Source of the DNA: JBJSXJ01 sp044235425
GTDB lineage: Bacteria > Planctomycetota > Planctomycetia > Pirellulales > Pirellulaceae
Reading direction: 5' to 3'
NCBI GenBank assembly: GCA_044235425.1
Contig: JBIIHW010000020.1
Coordinates: 30,459 to 94,458 of the forward strand
DNA length: 64,000 bases
This document shows positions 37,901 through 46,374 of this stretch, piece after piece (positions within the stretch are counted from its first letter, which is position 1; every line of letters begins with the position of its first letter). Position numbers and translations under genes: made by a program. The notes below the pieces were generated by a model. That model worked only from the letters and a program-made list of their open reading frames with translations. It made no database searches and was not told where the DNA came from.

Positions 37901-38994
37901 ATTTCGAACGGCAATCCCGATTCGGCAGTCGTTACCTTCCGCGCCGGTTGCATTTGTTCCTGGCCGAGCATGGTTTGGGCGGCGACCGGAGCATAAGCGG
38001 TCTCTTTACCCTTTTCCGTAATCGGAATGGCGACCACCTGGTCGCGGTCACTCGTCGATGTTTCCAAGACCGCAATTTCCACTCCGCGAATGTCCTGCAC
38101 GAAGTTCGTCGCTTCACCCTCGCGAACTGACATCCGTTCTTCCACCGCAAACAAACTCACCAGCAACTGCCCCACCATCAACAGGCCGATGCCAGAGTGC
38201 AGCAAGACCACACCCGCGCGCTTTTCAAAAATCAGATAGCAGCCGGCCAAGAGCACACAGCCCGCGAACGTGCCTTGCATGAGTTGCCAAAGGATGCGCA
38301 TGCCAGCATCACCTAGATAAAGATTGGCTCCAGGCCAAAACAGCACCAGTAAGGTGAAGAGCAAAAGTGCGAGTGTCGACCACAGGAGGAGTCGTTCCGA
38401 GCGGCGGCTGAGATCCAGTTTTTTCAAGCCGTAGATACACGCACCCGCGGACAGTACCAAACTGAAACGCACGAGATTCCAGAGCGTCGTCCATTCCAAG
38501 GGCGGCTTCCCTTGCAAGCCACCACGACTCTGGCCGCTAATCACCACCAGGGTCGTGATAAAAATTCCCACCGCCAGTGTCACTAGTCCCCAGAGCAAAC
38601 GCTGGCCCCGAGCTCGCGCTTGGAAACGCAGTGCATGCGCGGCGACCAAGTTGAGCATCATCAGGCAGCCGATGGCCTTGCCGCCAAAAAACGGAAACCA
38701 ACCCGGAATGTTCTGATAGGCCGGAAACCAGGAACGCGGGAAGAAAACCTGCAGTGGCACCTTCGCCACCCAGGAATCAAAGTAGTCGTCCATCACCGCC
38801 CACATGTCTTGATCGACCTGCGCCAGCGTGCCGACGAAGACAATAAAGATGCTGGCGGCCAGCAGCCCAACCGTCAGTTTCAGCGATGCCAGCGGCTGTG
38901 CCAGCGTTGCTAGAAAACCACGAGCCGCAGCTGATCCGTTTCGATCGACTGACATGTCGCCAAAGGGCCGCGAGGGAATCTGTCCAGTTGCCAT
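34969..38994 (-). CDS. Cytochrome c maturation fusion protein ResB-CcsA (system II)
   Basis: A 1341-residue membrane protein. The N-terminal half is ResB-like: four membrane helices, LASLKLTVGLLAASIFIVF with GTLAQVDQD, a large periplasmic domain, and RMNEPLRYAGETFYQSGY. A linker leads to a second periplasmic domain and then the C-terminal CcsA part with the haem-handling WWD-type motif WADDSWGRFWGWDPKENGAL and conserved His in the flanking helices. System II proteins deliver haem across the membrane and attach it to CxxCH motifs. The window encodes c-type cytochromes (931-2442, 21654-25334) that would need it. A low-complexity TKTAATKTAA spacer lies inside the CcsA part. ATG 38994 has AGGAG about 9 nt upstream. 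The first lipoprotein gene ends 24 bp before it. Confidence 0.92.
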   Translation of the reverse strand: MATGQIPSRPFGDMSVDRNGSAAARGFLATLAQPLASLKLTVGLLAASIFIVFVGTLAQVDQDMWAVMDDYFDSWVAKVPLQVFFPRSWFPAYQNIPGWFPFFGGKAIGCLMMLNLVAAHALRFQARARGQRLLWGLVTLAVGIFITTLVVISGQSRGGLQGKPPLEWTTLWNLVRFSLVLSAGACIYGLKKLDLSRRSERLLLWSTLALLLFTLLVLFWPGANLYLGDAGMRILWQLMQGTFAGCVLLAGCYLIFEKRAGVVLLHSGIGLLMVGQLLVSLFAVEERMSVREGEATNFVQDIRGVEIAVLETSTSDRDQVVAIPITEKGKETAYAPVAAQTMLGQEQMQPARKVTTAESGLPFEIEVVKFLKNSSGLRDVKADEENLATKGVGLSLAVDEMRGSSGASSDSRVDVGAAYVRLTEAESGKDLGTYLLSQVLTEQNHVEKLTVGERSFELSLRFKRQYKPYTIALKDVRKDDYPGTSIPKNYSSDIRLSDPQREFDDEIHIRMNEPLRYAGETFYQSGYRMDRDGVEVTDLQVVTNTGWMIPYVACALVGVAMTFHFLQVLLRFINRLSPNSTSAATSAGSPAVGAVTSQDSPTGKGMVSPGFDLSTVLNGLQISPARLLVPALTGIFLLVLYGYAARTPKPADDGFDLYAFGQLPVLEKGRVKPLDTLARNTLRSVANRETFKDQKGKTQPAIRWFLDFVTDREDPRGLEKDGRPLVLADEYEVFRIENDDVMNLLGLERRPSLRFSVNELSKKIQEFEKQVENARQRGEKKAETLSPYERKLIELDQRIRAYTLVKFAFSPVVLPPFPTEQEFAKDPERAKQLQDAIRRRMMTIPDRDKELARMQPPLAVPPLGASVKEQEEPAKDWLPYATAANRATLERMLLKRDPANSAAASLEKIFSAYARNDHREFNAAVREYRTQLKRERPIEYSAAKVSTESWMNQFAPFFYSTYIYVLALVVTGLAWLFWIFGKQRLFNQTAFWMILITFVVHTLALALRVYISGRPPVTNLYSSAIFIGWACVVFGLVIEVIFKLGIGNAIASVSGFSTLLIADKLAMDGDTMAVMQAVLDTQFWLSTHVICITLGYAATFVAGLLGVVYVLAAVFTNVLDRKLSDVMSDGSSEGSTAATKTAATKTAAHNSRSKSTATAGPAAQVVQAREGKLKTADIIALASAAPATARPAGMQANTIGKSLATMTYGVMCFAILFSFIGTVLGGLWADDSWGRFWGWDPKENGALIIVLWNALVLHVRWDRMVGDRGFAILSVVGNVVTAWSWFGVNELGVGLHSYGFTEGVLRNLGLFVLSQLLIVIVGLIPLSKYRSRVETGSLNHA

Positions 38995-39018
38995 CGCCGT
39001 AACTCCTGTCCTTGACGA

Positions 39019-40221
39019 TCATTTACCGGGAAACTTCACCGACTTAACGAAGGCCTCAAACCGAGCCTTCTCGCTGATGGCAGTCTCACGAGGTCCGGTG
39101 AGTTTAAAAAACCAAGCTTGCGTATCATGGACCGCGATCACGCCGAGCACCGCTTTTTCGTTCGGTTTAGAACCGTCACCAAGAAGCTCGACATACGTGC
39201 CTTCGACTCCGCCCATCGGGACCGACTGAGCCAATTTCTGCAGCTCCACGGGCGACCACGGGGGCAACTGTACCTGCCCACGCCAGCGATTGACGTTGGC
39301 GAGTAAATCGTTGGCTTCCGCCGGCAAATTCGTCACCGTGATCTCGGTGATTCCCGCGGCACCGCCCGAACTTGCTCGGAACGAAAGTCGGCGAATGCCG
39401 CCCGCAGGCATCACCTGCCACTCGGCAGGCGCAGTATGCGTGAACGGCAAGGGCTCACCACCCGTCGTGCCGGCACCTGCCGCAGCACCTGGGATGGAGC
39501 CAGCTGTACCTGAGCCAGGCGGACCCGCGCCCGGCACGCCGGGAATTGATCCGGGTGAACCTGCAAAAGGTCCTTCACCACCCAGGCCGCGGCGCCCCAT
39601 CATTTCCTTCGCAGCCGCCGACGGCTCCGACATCGTCCCCACATAGTTCACCCAGGTAATTGGCAACCCCGTCTTGCTGGTCGCGCGGCTGGTCTCGTTT
39701 GCTAGTTCCTCGGCCATGATGATGCCGAGTCGCATCTGTTGTCGCCAACGATTGATGTTCTGCAGCTGATAACTTTCGGCCGATGCCACGGGCGGGACAG
39801 GCAAACGGGTAACTGAAAGTTCCAGCGGTTTTGGTTCAGCGGGAATCTGAATCGTCGCAAAGCGCTGTTCGTTGCCAGGAAGTTGAGTCCAGCCGGTCGG
39901 CAGATCCCACTGCGGAGTCGACTCCTCGCCCTCGCCAAATCGCAGACTCTCCAAGAATTGCTGAAATTCAGCCGTCCGTTCGCTCACTTCCACACGCGGC
40001 CCCGACAGCTTGAAGAACCACGCGTTCTTGTCCTGCGTAACCATCGCCGCCAGCAGGCGATGCGGTGGCTTTTCAACTTGATAACGGCGAATCTCAGCGG
40101 GACGACTGCAGGCGGAGACCAAGGGCAGCAGAAAGACTGGCAGGATTACCGCCAGAAGCCGCTCCCGAGACAATTGGATCAGTTCATTGGGACGACGAGT
40201 CGTTCCGCGCAGGCCAGCCAT
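39019..40221 (-). CDS. Putative lipoprotein with duplicated domain, next to ResB-CcsA
   Basis: A 400-residue protein with a lipoprotein signal (LLPLVSAC, lipid-modified Cys about residue 38). It contains two related segments, one with DKNAWFFKLSGPRVEVSERT and one near the C-terminus with DTQAWFFKLTGPRETAISEK, each ending F..F..S..F, so the domain is duplicated. A Gly/Pro-rich linker joins the halves (about 225-265). The start ATG 40221 has TTGAGAG about 8 nt upstream. It is 24 bp upstream of the ResB-CcsA gene on the same strand, so it may assist cytochrome c assembly at the membrane, which is inference from position only. No named family. Confidence 0.82.
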   Translation of the reverse strand: MAGLRGTTRRPNELIQLSRERLLAVILPVFLLPLVSACSRPAEIRRYQVEKPPHRLLAAMVTQDKNAWFFKLSGPRVEVSERTAEFQQFLESLRFGEGEESTPQWDLPTGWTQLPGNEQRFATIQIPAEPKPLELSVTRLPVPPVASAESYQLQNINRWRQQMRLGIIMAEELANETSRATSKTGLPITWVNYVGTMSEPSAAAKEMMGRRGLGGEGPFAGSPGSIPGVPGAGPPGSGTAGSIPGAAAGAGTTGGEPLPFTHTAPAEWQVMPAGGIRRLSFRASSGGAAGITEITVTNLPAEANDLLANVNRWRGQVQLPPWSPVELQKLAQSVPMGGVEGTYVELLGDGSKPNEKAVLGVIAVHDTQAWFFKLTGPRETAISEKARFEAFVKSVKFPGK

Positions 40222-40367
40222 GCATAACTCTCAAGGTGGGAACCAACGGGTTGGAGCCATCCTGGTCACCGCAACGTCCAATGAGACAATAACATTGGCA
40301 CGATCGCCGTGCGACCGAAGTTGACCAAGCTGGATTATAGAAAGAATCCCGTCCCGAGAGATAGTGG

Positions 40368-41096
40368 TTACGGATTGCGAGCGGGTTGCCGCGGCACGCT
40401 ACGGGGCAACCATCCCGACGGGCCACCACTATTTTGCGGCCCCACGATTTCCAGCCCCGTCCCGTCTCGCTGGCCCGCTTCATTACCCGCACCAACTCCA
40501 GGCCCGCCGCTGGCACCGCCGCCGCCAAACCCACTGCCGCTCGCACCTTCGCCACTCGGCACACTACCACCGCCACTTAGCACGCTGCCACTTAGCCCAC
40601 TGCCGCCATTCCAGGAACGCACGTCACGGGGTGCCCCCAGCTGCACCTGGCGCGTGATGGAAGGATCGTTGGTGACCGGACCGGTTCGCTCCCCTCCTCC
40701 ATCGCTCGAGCGACTGGATTCGGCCGTGCGATACCCCGTGCCGACGGGACCGGATAAATCGCCGCTGGCGAGTAGCGGCGAACTGCCGCGCGTACCGAAA
40801 GAGCGGGCGAGCTGTTTCTCAGCCTCCGCCAATCGTTGATTCGAGACTTTCAGCTCGCCTTGCAGCGATTCCGAGCGGCGCTGTTCGTCCACCACTCGGC
40901 TCAGGAGCTGGCGCTTCTCGTCCTGGCACTCAGCCAGTTGCGTCTTGTCCGTGAGTGCACAGCCGCTGACCAGCAGCAGGCTTCCCAGTACCGCCACAAC
41001 CCGCAGGACGTTCGGCAGCTGGCGCGCCGCCGCCAACCGACCGAAATCGGACTCGACTGGTTGGAAGATCTCGGACTGGGTGCGACCCCGCGTCAT
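40368..41096 (-). CDS. Putative lipoprotein with coiled coil and Gly/Ser-rich tail
   Basis: A 242-residue protein. A lipobox (LLVSGC) follows a hydrophobic stretch; the Cys is near residue 46. A charged coiled coil with QDEKRQLLSRVVDEQRRSES comes next (about 57-96), then a long Gly/Ser-rich, probably disordered tail. This resembles lipoproteins that bridge membrane and other envelope layers. It is in the same strand run as the ResB-CcsA gene, 146 bp from the lipoprotein gene start. Start at ATG 41096; a downstream start within the leader is possible. Function unknown. Confidence 0.75.
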   Translation of the reverse strand: MTRGRTQSEIFQPVESDFGRLAAARQLPNVLRVVAVLGSLLLVSGCALTDKTQLAECQDEKRQLLSRVVDEQRRSESLQGELKVSNQRLAEAEKQLARSFGTRGSSPLLASGDLSGPVGTGYRTAESSRSSDGGGERTGPVTNDPSITRQVQLGAPRDVRSWNGGSGLSGSVLSGGGSVPSGEGASGSGFGGGGASGGPGVGAGNEAGQRDGTGLEIVGPQNSGGPSGWLPRSVPRQPARNP

Positions 41097-41132
41097 CTCG
41101 GCGACTCCTTTCGCCCACAGGTACCGTAATTC

Positions 41133-42386
41133 TTAGAGCTTCAGCGCCTCGATGAGCGAATCCATGATGGAGGAGCTAACACTGTACGGGGCGTCAAAGG
41201 CCCACATGTTGCGCAGCACGTCAACCATGAGCACTCCGGTGAGTGCCATCACCATGACGACGCACAACAGACCGATCACATTCCAGACGGAGTAGGGAGC
41301 TTCCACCGCAGCTGCTGGTAATGTTGCTTGAGGTTGACCGCCAGCGGCACCACCCATGGCTACCATGCCCGCACCGACTGCCAGGCCCGCGCCTGCCGCC
41401 TGAAAACCACCTCCCATCCCCAGCATGTCCGACGGTCCAATCACTGTGCCCGCACTGTCTTCAAACGTTTCGGAGTCGGTGAGTTCGATCACCTGCGAAC
41501 CGCTGTCGGAGGAGTCGTCGCCCATGCCCATCATCTGCGGTCCCAGGGCAAACTCCTCGTCCGCCTTGAGCATCGTCGCGGAGTCTGGATCGCTCGCCGC
41601 ATCGCCTAACGAGACGAACTCTTCATCCTCCGGCAACTCCAACGATTCCATCTGCGAACCACCCAGCTCCAGCGGTTCTTCCAGCGACAGCCCACTTTCC
41701 GATGGCTTGCCAATATTGATTCCGCTGCCCTTGGGATCCAGGGAGACATCGCTTCCCAACCCACTCGGCGCACCCAGCACCATGTCGTCACTATCTTCAC
41801 CCAACGACAGTAGCGATTCGCCCATCGCCAGATCATTGGACAGCAGCAGCGAACCCGAATCACCGCTGCTCGCTTCATCAGCCAGATTCAAATCGCCCGT
41901 GCCACCGGCCGACGTATCCAGCTCAGCATCCTTACCCGTGAAGACACTCGATTCCGAATCGTCATCCGATAGCTTGAGTTCGCTGAGACTGGAATCATCC
42001 GCGCTGAGCTTGCTGGAACCCTTGCCGACCGAGATGATGCTGCTGCCAGCCGCTCCGATCGAACTGCCGTCGGACAAGATATTGCTCTTCGAACCCGACT
42101 TACTCTGCGATTCATCAGTCATCAGCAGCGAGTAGGAATCGATGTCACTCGGCTCTTCATCCCCAATCGCGCTCTCCGCACTGCCGATCTCAAACTCCTC
42201 GGAATCCGCGTCGCCACCACCGCTTCGATCCGCCTTCACTCGCTCCACTTCTTCGGGTTTGAATTTCCAGGTCGAGCCGTCACGGTAACCGTGGATGGTG
42301 CCCTGCTGCCGCATCTCCATGAGCTGGTCGGTGGTGACGCCAAGAATTTTTGCGGCTTCGCTCAGTTCGAAGAATTTTGCGGCCAT
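41133..42386 (-). CDS. HTH domain protein with acidic Ser-rich linker and C-terminal membrane helix
   Basis: A 417-residue protein. Residues 5-50 form a MerR/excisionase-type helix-turn-helix (FFELSEAAKILGVTTDQLME, then YRDGSTWKFKPEEVERVKAD). Residues 55-330 are strongly acidic and rich in Ser, Gly and Leu, with repeated short phrases such as SLLLS, SLSEL and SLEEP. The C-terminus has a Gly/Ala-rich segment, one membrane helix (VWNVIGLLCVVMVMALTGVL, about 365-385) and a short amphipathic tail. Such membrane-tethered HTH proteins recur in planctomycetes. The linker would let the DNA-binding head reach the nucleoid. Role as transcription factor or chromosome anchor is inference. Confidence 0.82.
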   Translation of the reverse strand: MAAKFFELSEAAKILGVTTDQLMEMRQQGTIHGYRDGSTWKFKPEEVERVKADRSGGGDADSEEFEIGSAESAIGDEEPSDIDSYSLLMTDESQSKSGSKSNILSDGSSIGAAGSSIISVGKGSSKLSADDSSLSELKLSDDDSESSVFTGKDAELDTSAGGTGDLNLADEASSGDSGSLLLSNDLAMGESLLSLGEDSDDMVLGAPSGLGSDVSLDPKGSGINIGKPSESGLSLEEPLELGGSQMESLELPEDEEFVSLGDAASDPDSATMLKADEEFALGPQMMGMGDDSSDSGSQVIELTDSETFEDSAGTVIGPSDMLGMGGGFQAAGAGLAVGAGMVAMGGAAGGQPQATLPAAAVEAPYSVWNVIGLLCVVMVMALTGVLMVDVLRNMWAFDAPYSVSSSIMDSLIEALKL

Positions 42387-42401
42387 GTGACTAACTTCCC
42401 G

Positions 42402-42770
42402 CTAGCGAGAGGGTAATAGGGATTTGATTTCTTGCGGAGACGGACTCCCGCCGTTGAAATCGTCAATTTGGAGGTCCCAGTGCACGTTTCTTACGCTACG
42501 TAGCGCCACCTGACCTGACGTCCGATCAATGTGATAAACCCCAACGGCTCGCGTCTTCGTGTCGATTAACACGAGTTGCAGACGTCCGTCGGCTGTATCA
42601 CCTGAAATCGCCAGCAGATCTCCCGCTTGCGCAGACTTTACCGATGAGCTAACCGTTCCCGCTGGATTGGCTGGCTTCTGAGCGTACACCGAAGTGCGTT
42701 CCCAACTCGCCAAGCTCAACGCCACCAGCAAACCCGACGCCACCAATAAAGCCCACACCGCAGCTCGCAT
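42402..42770 (-). CDS. Small secreted or membrane-anchored hypothetical protein
   Basis: A 122-residue protein starting MRAAVWALLVASGLLVALSL, a clear signal peptide or anchor. The mature part is a small beta domain with GDLLAISGDTADGRLQLVLI and DTKTRAVGVYHIDRTSGQVA. I take ATG 42770 because AGGTGG lies about 8 nt upstream and the upstream codons are unlike the rest. It is 15 bp upstream of the HTH membrane protein gene, so the two are likely cotranscribed. No family recognised; its role is unknown. Confidence 0.75.
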   Translation of the reverse strand: MRAAVWALLVASGLLVALSLASWERTSVYAQKPANPAGTVSSSVKSAQAGDLLAISGDTADGRLQLVLIDTKTRAVGVYHIDRTSGQVALRSVRNVHWDLQIDDFNGGSPSPQEIKSLLPSR

Positions 42771-43125
42771 TTCCCACCTGCCTTCGGAAGAATTCTGCGG
42801 AAACGGCGCTTCACCCATTCTAAAAGCAGCCATTTCCAATTCAAGTCAAACGTCCGTGCATCCTGCAAATCACCCATTTCGCCCATTTTTTGACCGAAAA
42901 TCGGCGCGAAGTTTAGGAATCCTCGCCCGCAAGCACAAGTGCAACTCGCTGAAATGCAGATTCTCTGACTCGTACTTTCGCAGCCCCCAACGCTCGGCCG
43001 ACTTGCTATCGTATTCGCTGAGTCTCAACCGTACGCTTGCTCCCTTGCCCAGCCGTCCTGCCACCCGCTCTCGGCTCAACCGCCGAAACGGTACCTGATC
43101 GTCTCCGCCTCGTGCTCCCTAGCTC
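42771..43125. other. Divergent intergenic region, no gene seen
   Basis: This 355-bp gap separates two divergent genes, so promoters for both should lie here. I see no convincing sigma-70 boxes, RNA gene or repeats. Open frames in it are short and without coding character. Confidence 0.5.
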
Positions 43126-45066
43126 ATGTCCACCACCTCGCCATCCAACCCGCTAAGCCCTGACAATTCGAGTCCATCCCTCGGTGCCACTCGTCAGCAA
43201 CGACAACAACCGCGGCTCAAACAGCGGCTGAAGGAATTCGAACGGAAAGTGCGACAACTAGTTCGAGGGGCGCGCGATATCGCTCGGCGCTGGTCACTCA
43301 CCTGGCAAGCCAGTCGATTGCACCTGGAGGCCGAACTGGCTCGCTGGCAGGCTCGCCCCACCGTCGGAGTCATTCTGCTCATCGATCCTCAACAGCACAC
43401 ACCAGAATCCGCCTCAGCCGCAGCTCGCCGCACACTCACGTCACTCCAGCAGCAACTCTACCCCAACTGGCGCGCGGTGTGCGTTGTGCCTGCTGACTGG
43501 CAGGCCACTTTCTCCAGCTTGCTTCCCACCACCGAATCACGCCTGACTTGCATTGCCGCTGACCACCATGCCCCCTGGCCTGATCAAGCACTGCTGGCAC
43601 TAAACCAACTAGAACAGCCAGCGCCGGATCGTGTGCTAGCCGCTCCCGCGCGCGATAAAACGGTCGAACTCTCCGGCGACCGACCCCTGAGCCGCTTAAT
43701 CTTGCTCCTGGACCTCGCCACAACACTCACCCCCGACGCCTTGGCCTGGATCGCCGTCACGGACCAGCAGCAGCCACAAGCCGAATGGATTTATGCGGAC
43801 GAACAATTGATCGCTGAACTGAGTGGCGAGGCCGAACTGCATTGCAAGCCAGATTTCTCACGGTTCTATCTCTGGGCTCGTTTCTTCACCGGACGAACCA
43901 CCGCTTATGCCCGACCGCGCCTGCGACAAACACTGCTCGCCATGCAGCAGGAGCGAGCGGGCGACGACTATGAGCTCGCTCTGCGATTCTCCGAACAACT
44001 CCATAACCAACCGCGGCACTCGATTATTCACATTCCCCACGCACTGATGCAGACACGATCCTCATCCTCGTCGACCAGAAACGAACTGGCCACGCTTCAG
44101 CGCTTTCTGGATCAGCAGGGAGTCTCCGCGCGAGTGACCGCGAATCGACAGGATCCGCGCCTGCATGAACTGGATTTTCAGCTTCACGCCGGTCCGCAGC
44201 CGCGAGTGGCCATCGTGATACCGAATCGAAACAGCGGTGCCATGCTGCGCGGCTGCCTGGAATCACTCCGGACTACAACCAACTATCCCAACTACGAAGT
44301 GATCGTGGTCGATCATGAATCGGATGAACCCGAAGCCCTGGAGTGCCTCGCCCAAGAAAGCGCAGCGGGCAGGCTGCGAGTAGTGAAATATCACGGCGAT
44401 TTCAATTTTTCAGCGATGAACAATCAGGCCGTGGCAACGACGACCGCCGACTGGATCCTGCTGCTTAACAATGATGTCGACGGATTCAGTTCCGGTTGGC
44501 TGGAACAGCTGATGGCGACGGCACAAGTCGATGCTCGGCTGGCCGCTCTGGGCACTCTGCTTTATTACCCCGACGGCACCGTGCAGCACGGCGGAGTATT
44601 TTTCGGTATGGGTGAAATTGGAAGACATGGACACATTGACCTGCCGCACGATGCACTCGGTTACGCCGGTCGCCTGCGATCGCTGCAAGACGTATCAGCA
44701 CTCACCGCCGCCCTGGTGCTCGTGCGACGTTCAGCCTTTGACGTCGTCGGCGGACTCGATGAACGTCATCCGTCGGACTTCAATGATTTCGATTTGTGTT
44801 TGAAGCTGCGCGCGGCGGGACTTCGAGTAGCCTTTACGCCGCAGGTAACCGCCTGTCATTACTCCAGCAAGACGCGGCGTAAAACCAGCCGCAACCGGCC
44901 GCTCATTCAGCAGCAATGGGGCGACCAGTTACGTCGCGATCCGTTCTATCATCCGCTCCTGTCGCGCGAACGATTTGAACTCGGAGCTCTCAGCCCCTGC
45001 TGGCAAGCAATCAAAAAGATCGCACTCGTTGAGGCACTACGTGGCGGCCAAGGACGCCAAATGTAG
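43126..45066 (+). CDS. Two-domain family 2 glycosyltransferase
   Basis: A 646-residue protein. A basic coiled N-terminus is followed by a degenerate GT-A-like domain (about 70-320) and a canonical GT2 domain from about 355: PRVAIVIPNRNSGAMLRGCL, YEVIVVDHESDEPEA, FNFSAMNNQAVATTTADWIL and the donor-binding LLNNDVDGFSSGWLEQL, then DFNDFDLCLKLRAAGLRVAF. Such tandem GT2 proteins build O-antigen-like or exopolysaccharide chains. ATG 43126 follows GCTCCCTAGCTC without a clear ribosome site. It is at the left border of a damaged polysaccharide region. Confidence 0.88.
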   Translation: MSTTSPSNPLSPDNSSPSLGATRQQRQQPRLKQRLKEFERKVRQLVRGARDIARRWSLTWQASRLHLEAELARWQARPTVGVILLIDPQQHTPESASAAARRTLTSLQQQLYPNWRAVCVVPADWQATFSSLLPTTESRLTCIAADHHAPWPDQALLALNQLEQPAPDRVLAAPARDKTVELSGDRPLSRLILLLDLATTLTPDALAWIAVTDQQQPQAEWIYADEQLIAELSGEAELHCKPDFSRFYLWARFFTGRTTAYARPRLRQTLLAMQQERAGDDYELALRFSEQLHNQPRHSIIHIPHALMQTRSSSSSTRNELATLQRFLDQQGVSARVTANRQDPRLHELDFQLHAGPQPRVAIVIPNRNSGAMLRGCLESLRTTTNYPNYEVIVVDHESDEPEALECLAQESAAGRLRVVKYHGDFNFSAMNNQAVATTTADWILLLNNDVDGFSSGWLEQLMATAQVDARLAALGTLLYYPDGTVQHGGVFFGMGEIGRHGHIDLPHDALGYAGRLRSLQDVSALTAALVLVRRSAFDVVGGLDERHPSDFNDFDLCLKLRAAGLRVAFTPQVTACHYSSKTRRKTSRNRPLIQQQWGDQLRRDPFYHPLLSRERFELGALSPCWQAIKKIALVEALRGGQGRQM

Positions 45067-45129
45067 CACCGGACGGCAAATGTTGAATCGGACGACAACG
45101 TCAACTTGGGCCACAATGCTGAATCGGAG

Positions 45130-45552
45130 TCACACGGCGGGTGATGCCGTCAGGACGTCGTTCCGGATTTTGCGACGAGCACGGAATCCCACACACAGAG
45201 CTCCGATTCCGAAAATCGCCAGTGTGGTCGGCTCTGGGACGGCGGAAGGCGGCGGTGGCGCCGCAGTCACTGGTACCGCGATTGTGATGTAGCTGATGGC
45301 ATTTGGAAACGAGTAGGCAGATGCATCGATATTGAAGGCAATCTCCGAAAATGTTCCCGTCAATCCAATGATCGCAGCGTAAGTTGGCACATTGGGAGCA
45401 TTTAACGTGGAGGTCAGTTTCCGGTCAGTGAAATCAACTCCTATCGCATCAATTAACGTCGCACTCTGATACGCAGAAAAGTCGTATATTGCACCGAATT
45501 GCACATTTGACATGTAAATGTATGAATTCGTAACTGGACTGCTAAAGGTCAT
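45130..45552 (-). pseudogene. PEP-CTERM protein, 5'-truncated
   Basis: A 140-residue C-terminal part of a PEP-CTERM secreted protein. The sorting signal is at the end: AVPEPTTLAIFGIGALCVGF followed by the basic RARRK. The rest is a beta-rich domain. No signal peptide is encoded, and a TGA stop lies only two codons upstream of the ATG at 45552, so the true N-terminus is lost. The neighbouring ISL3 debris probably explains the loss. PEP-CTERM proteins are processed by exosortase and tied to extracellular polysaccharide, which fits the flanking glycosyltransferases. No exosortase gene is in the window. Confidence 0.75.
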
Positions 45553-45911
45553 GGGTCTTCAGCAGAATTTGCGGGTCCTTTTGGAGGGGTCCATCTGGGT
45601 TTATCGTGGGATGAGGTCCAGTCCAGCGCAATGAGAAAGATTGCGAATTTGAGATTCTACCCACAGACACGGCTGTCGCTGTGGGATTTTCCAAGGCATG
45701 GCAAAAGGTATTCTAGGGTTTTCCGTCGAATCGAAGAGTCCAGGTGTTCTCAGCAAGGCGCTAACTCCGCGGTTCAGCCGCTCGGGCTTTTCAGGTGAGG
45801 ATGAGGTCCATCCGGGTTTCGTGTGGGTCCAGCCGAAGATTCGGGCTTCGCCCAACCTCGAGCCAGTGCACAAATCAGCGCGGTTTACCACAACCGACAT
45901 GCGGAGCCCCT
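45553..45911. other. Noncoding stretch between PEP-CTERM and ISL3 remnants
   Basis: The 359-bp interval has no credible gene. It holds a degenerate pair of GTCCATCYGGGTTT phrases near 45588 and 45807. It may include the lost 5' end of the PEP-CTERM gene in decayed form. Confidence 0.4.
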
Positions 45912-46374
45912 CGAGATGCAACTACAGACGATCCTGGTCTATGCTCCTCGCCGCGTAAACTGTCGCTGGTGCGGCTGCTGTGGGTGGGCCGGGATCGAAC
46001 CGAGCAGACATTGCAGTCCTTCTTCGACACGCTGGGCCGGGCCGTGTTGCCGAGCTTGAAGTACGTCTGCAGCGACCTGTGGAAAGGCTACCTCAAGGTC
46101 ATCCGCGAGCGTGCTGGCGATGCGGTGCATGTCCTGGACCGGCACGACATCATGGCTCGGCTCAACAAGGCCATCGATGAGGTGCGAGCTGTTGCTCAAC
46201 TGGTTTCGCGCCAAAGGTGAAATCTCCGCGGGAATTGTTAAAGACTTGAACAACAAAGCAAAACTCGCCATGAGAAAATGGTACGGTTTTCGCACCGATC
46301 AAGAAATCGAAACCGCTTTGTATCACGCCCTCGGGCATTTTCCTGAACCAAATTTCACCCACGAATTGTGCTGA
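45912..46374 (+). pseudogene. ISL3-family transposase remnant
   Basis: Three pieces of an ISL3 transposase lie in different frames. The first has VYAPRRVNCRWCG, the zinc-binding-like region. The second has LLWVGRDRTEQTLQSFFDTL, VCSDLWKGYLKVIRERAGDA and VHVLDRHDIMARLNKAIDEV. The third has LLNWFRAKGEISAGIVKDLN then YGFRTDQEIETALYHALGHF and ends PEPNFTHELC. Large central parts are missing between the pieces, and at least one frameshift is present. The stop near 46374 overlaps the first codons of the next gene. Element ends were not found. Confidence 0.85.

Noticed and set aside
42694..43098. Plus-strand open frames in the divergent gap before the glycosyltransferase
   Set aside because: They overlap a supported minus-strand gene at one end and show no coding character.
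45601..45921. 106-residue minus-strand open frame between the PEP-CTERM and ISL3 remnants
   Set aside because: No family wording, no ribosome site, and it lies in decayed DNA.
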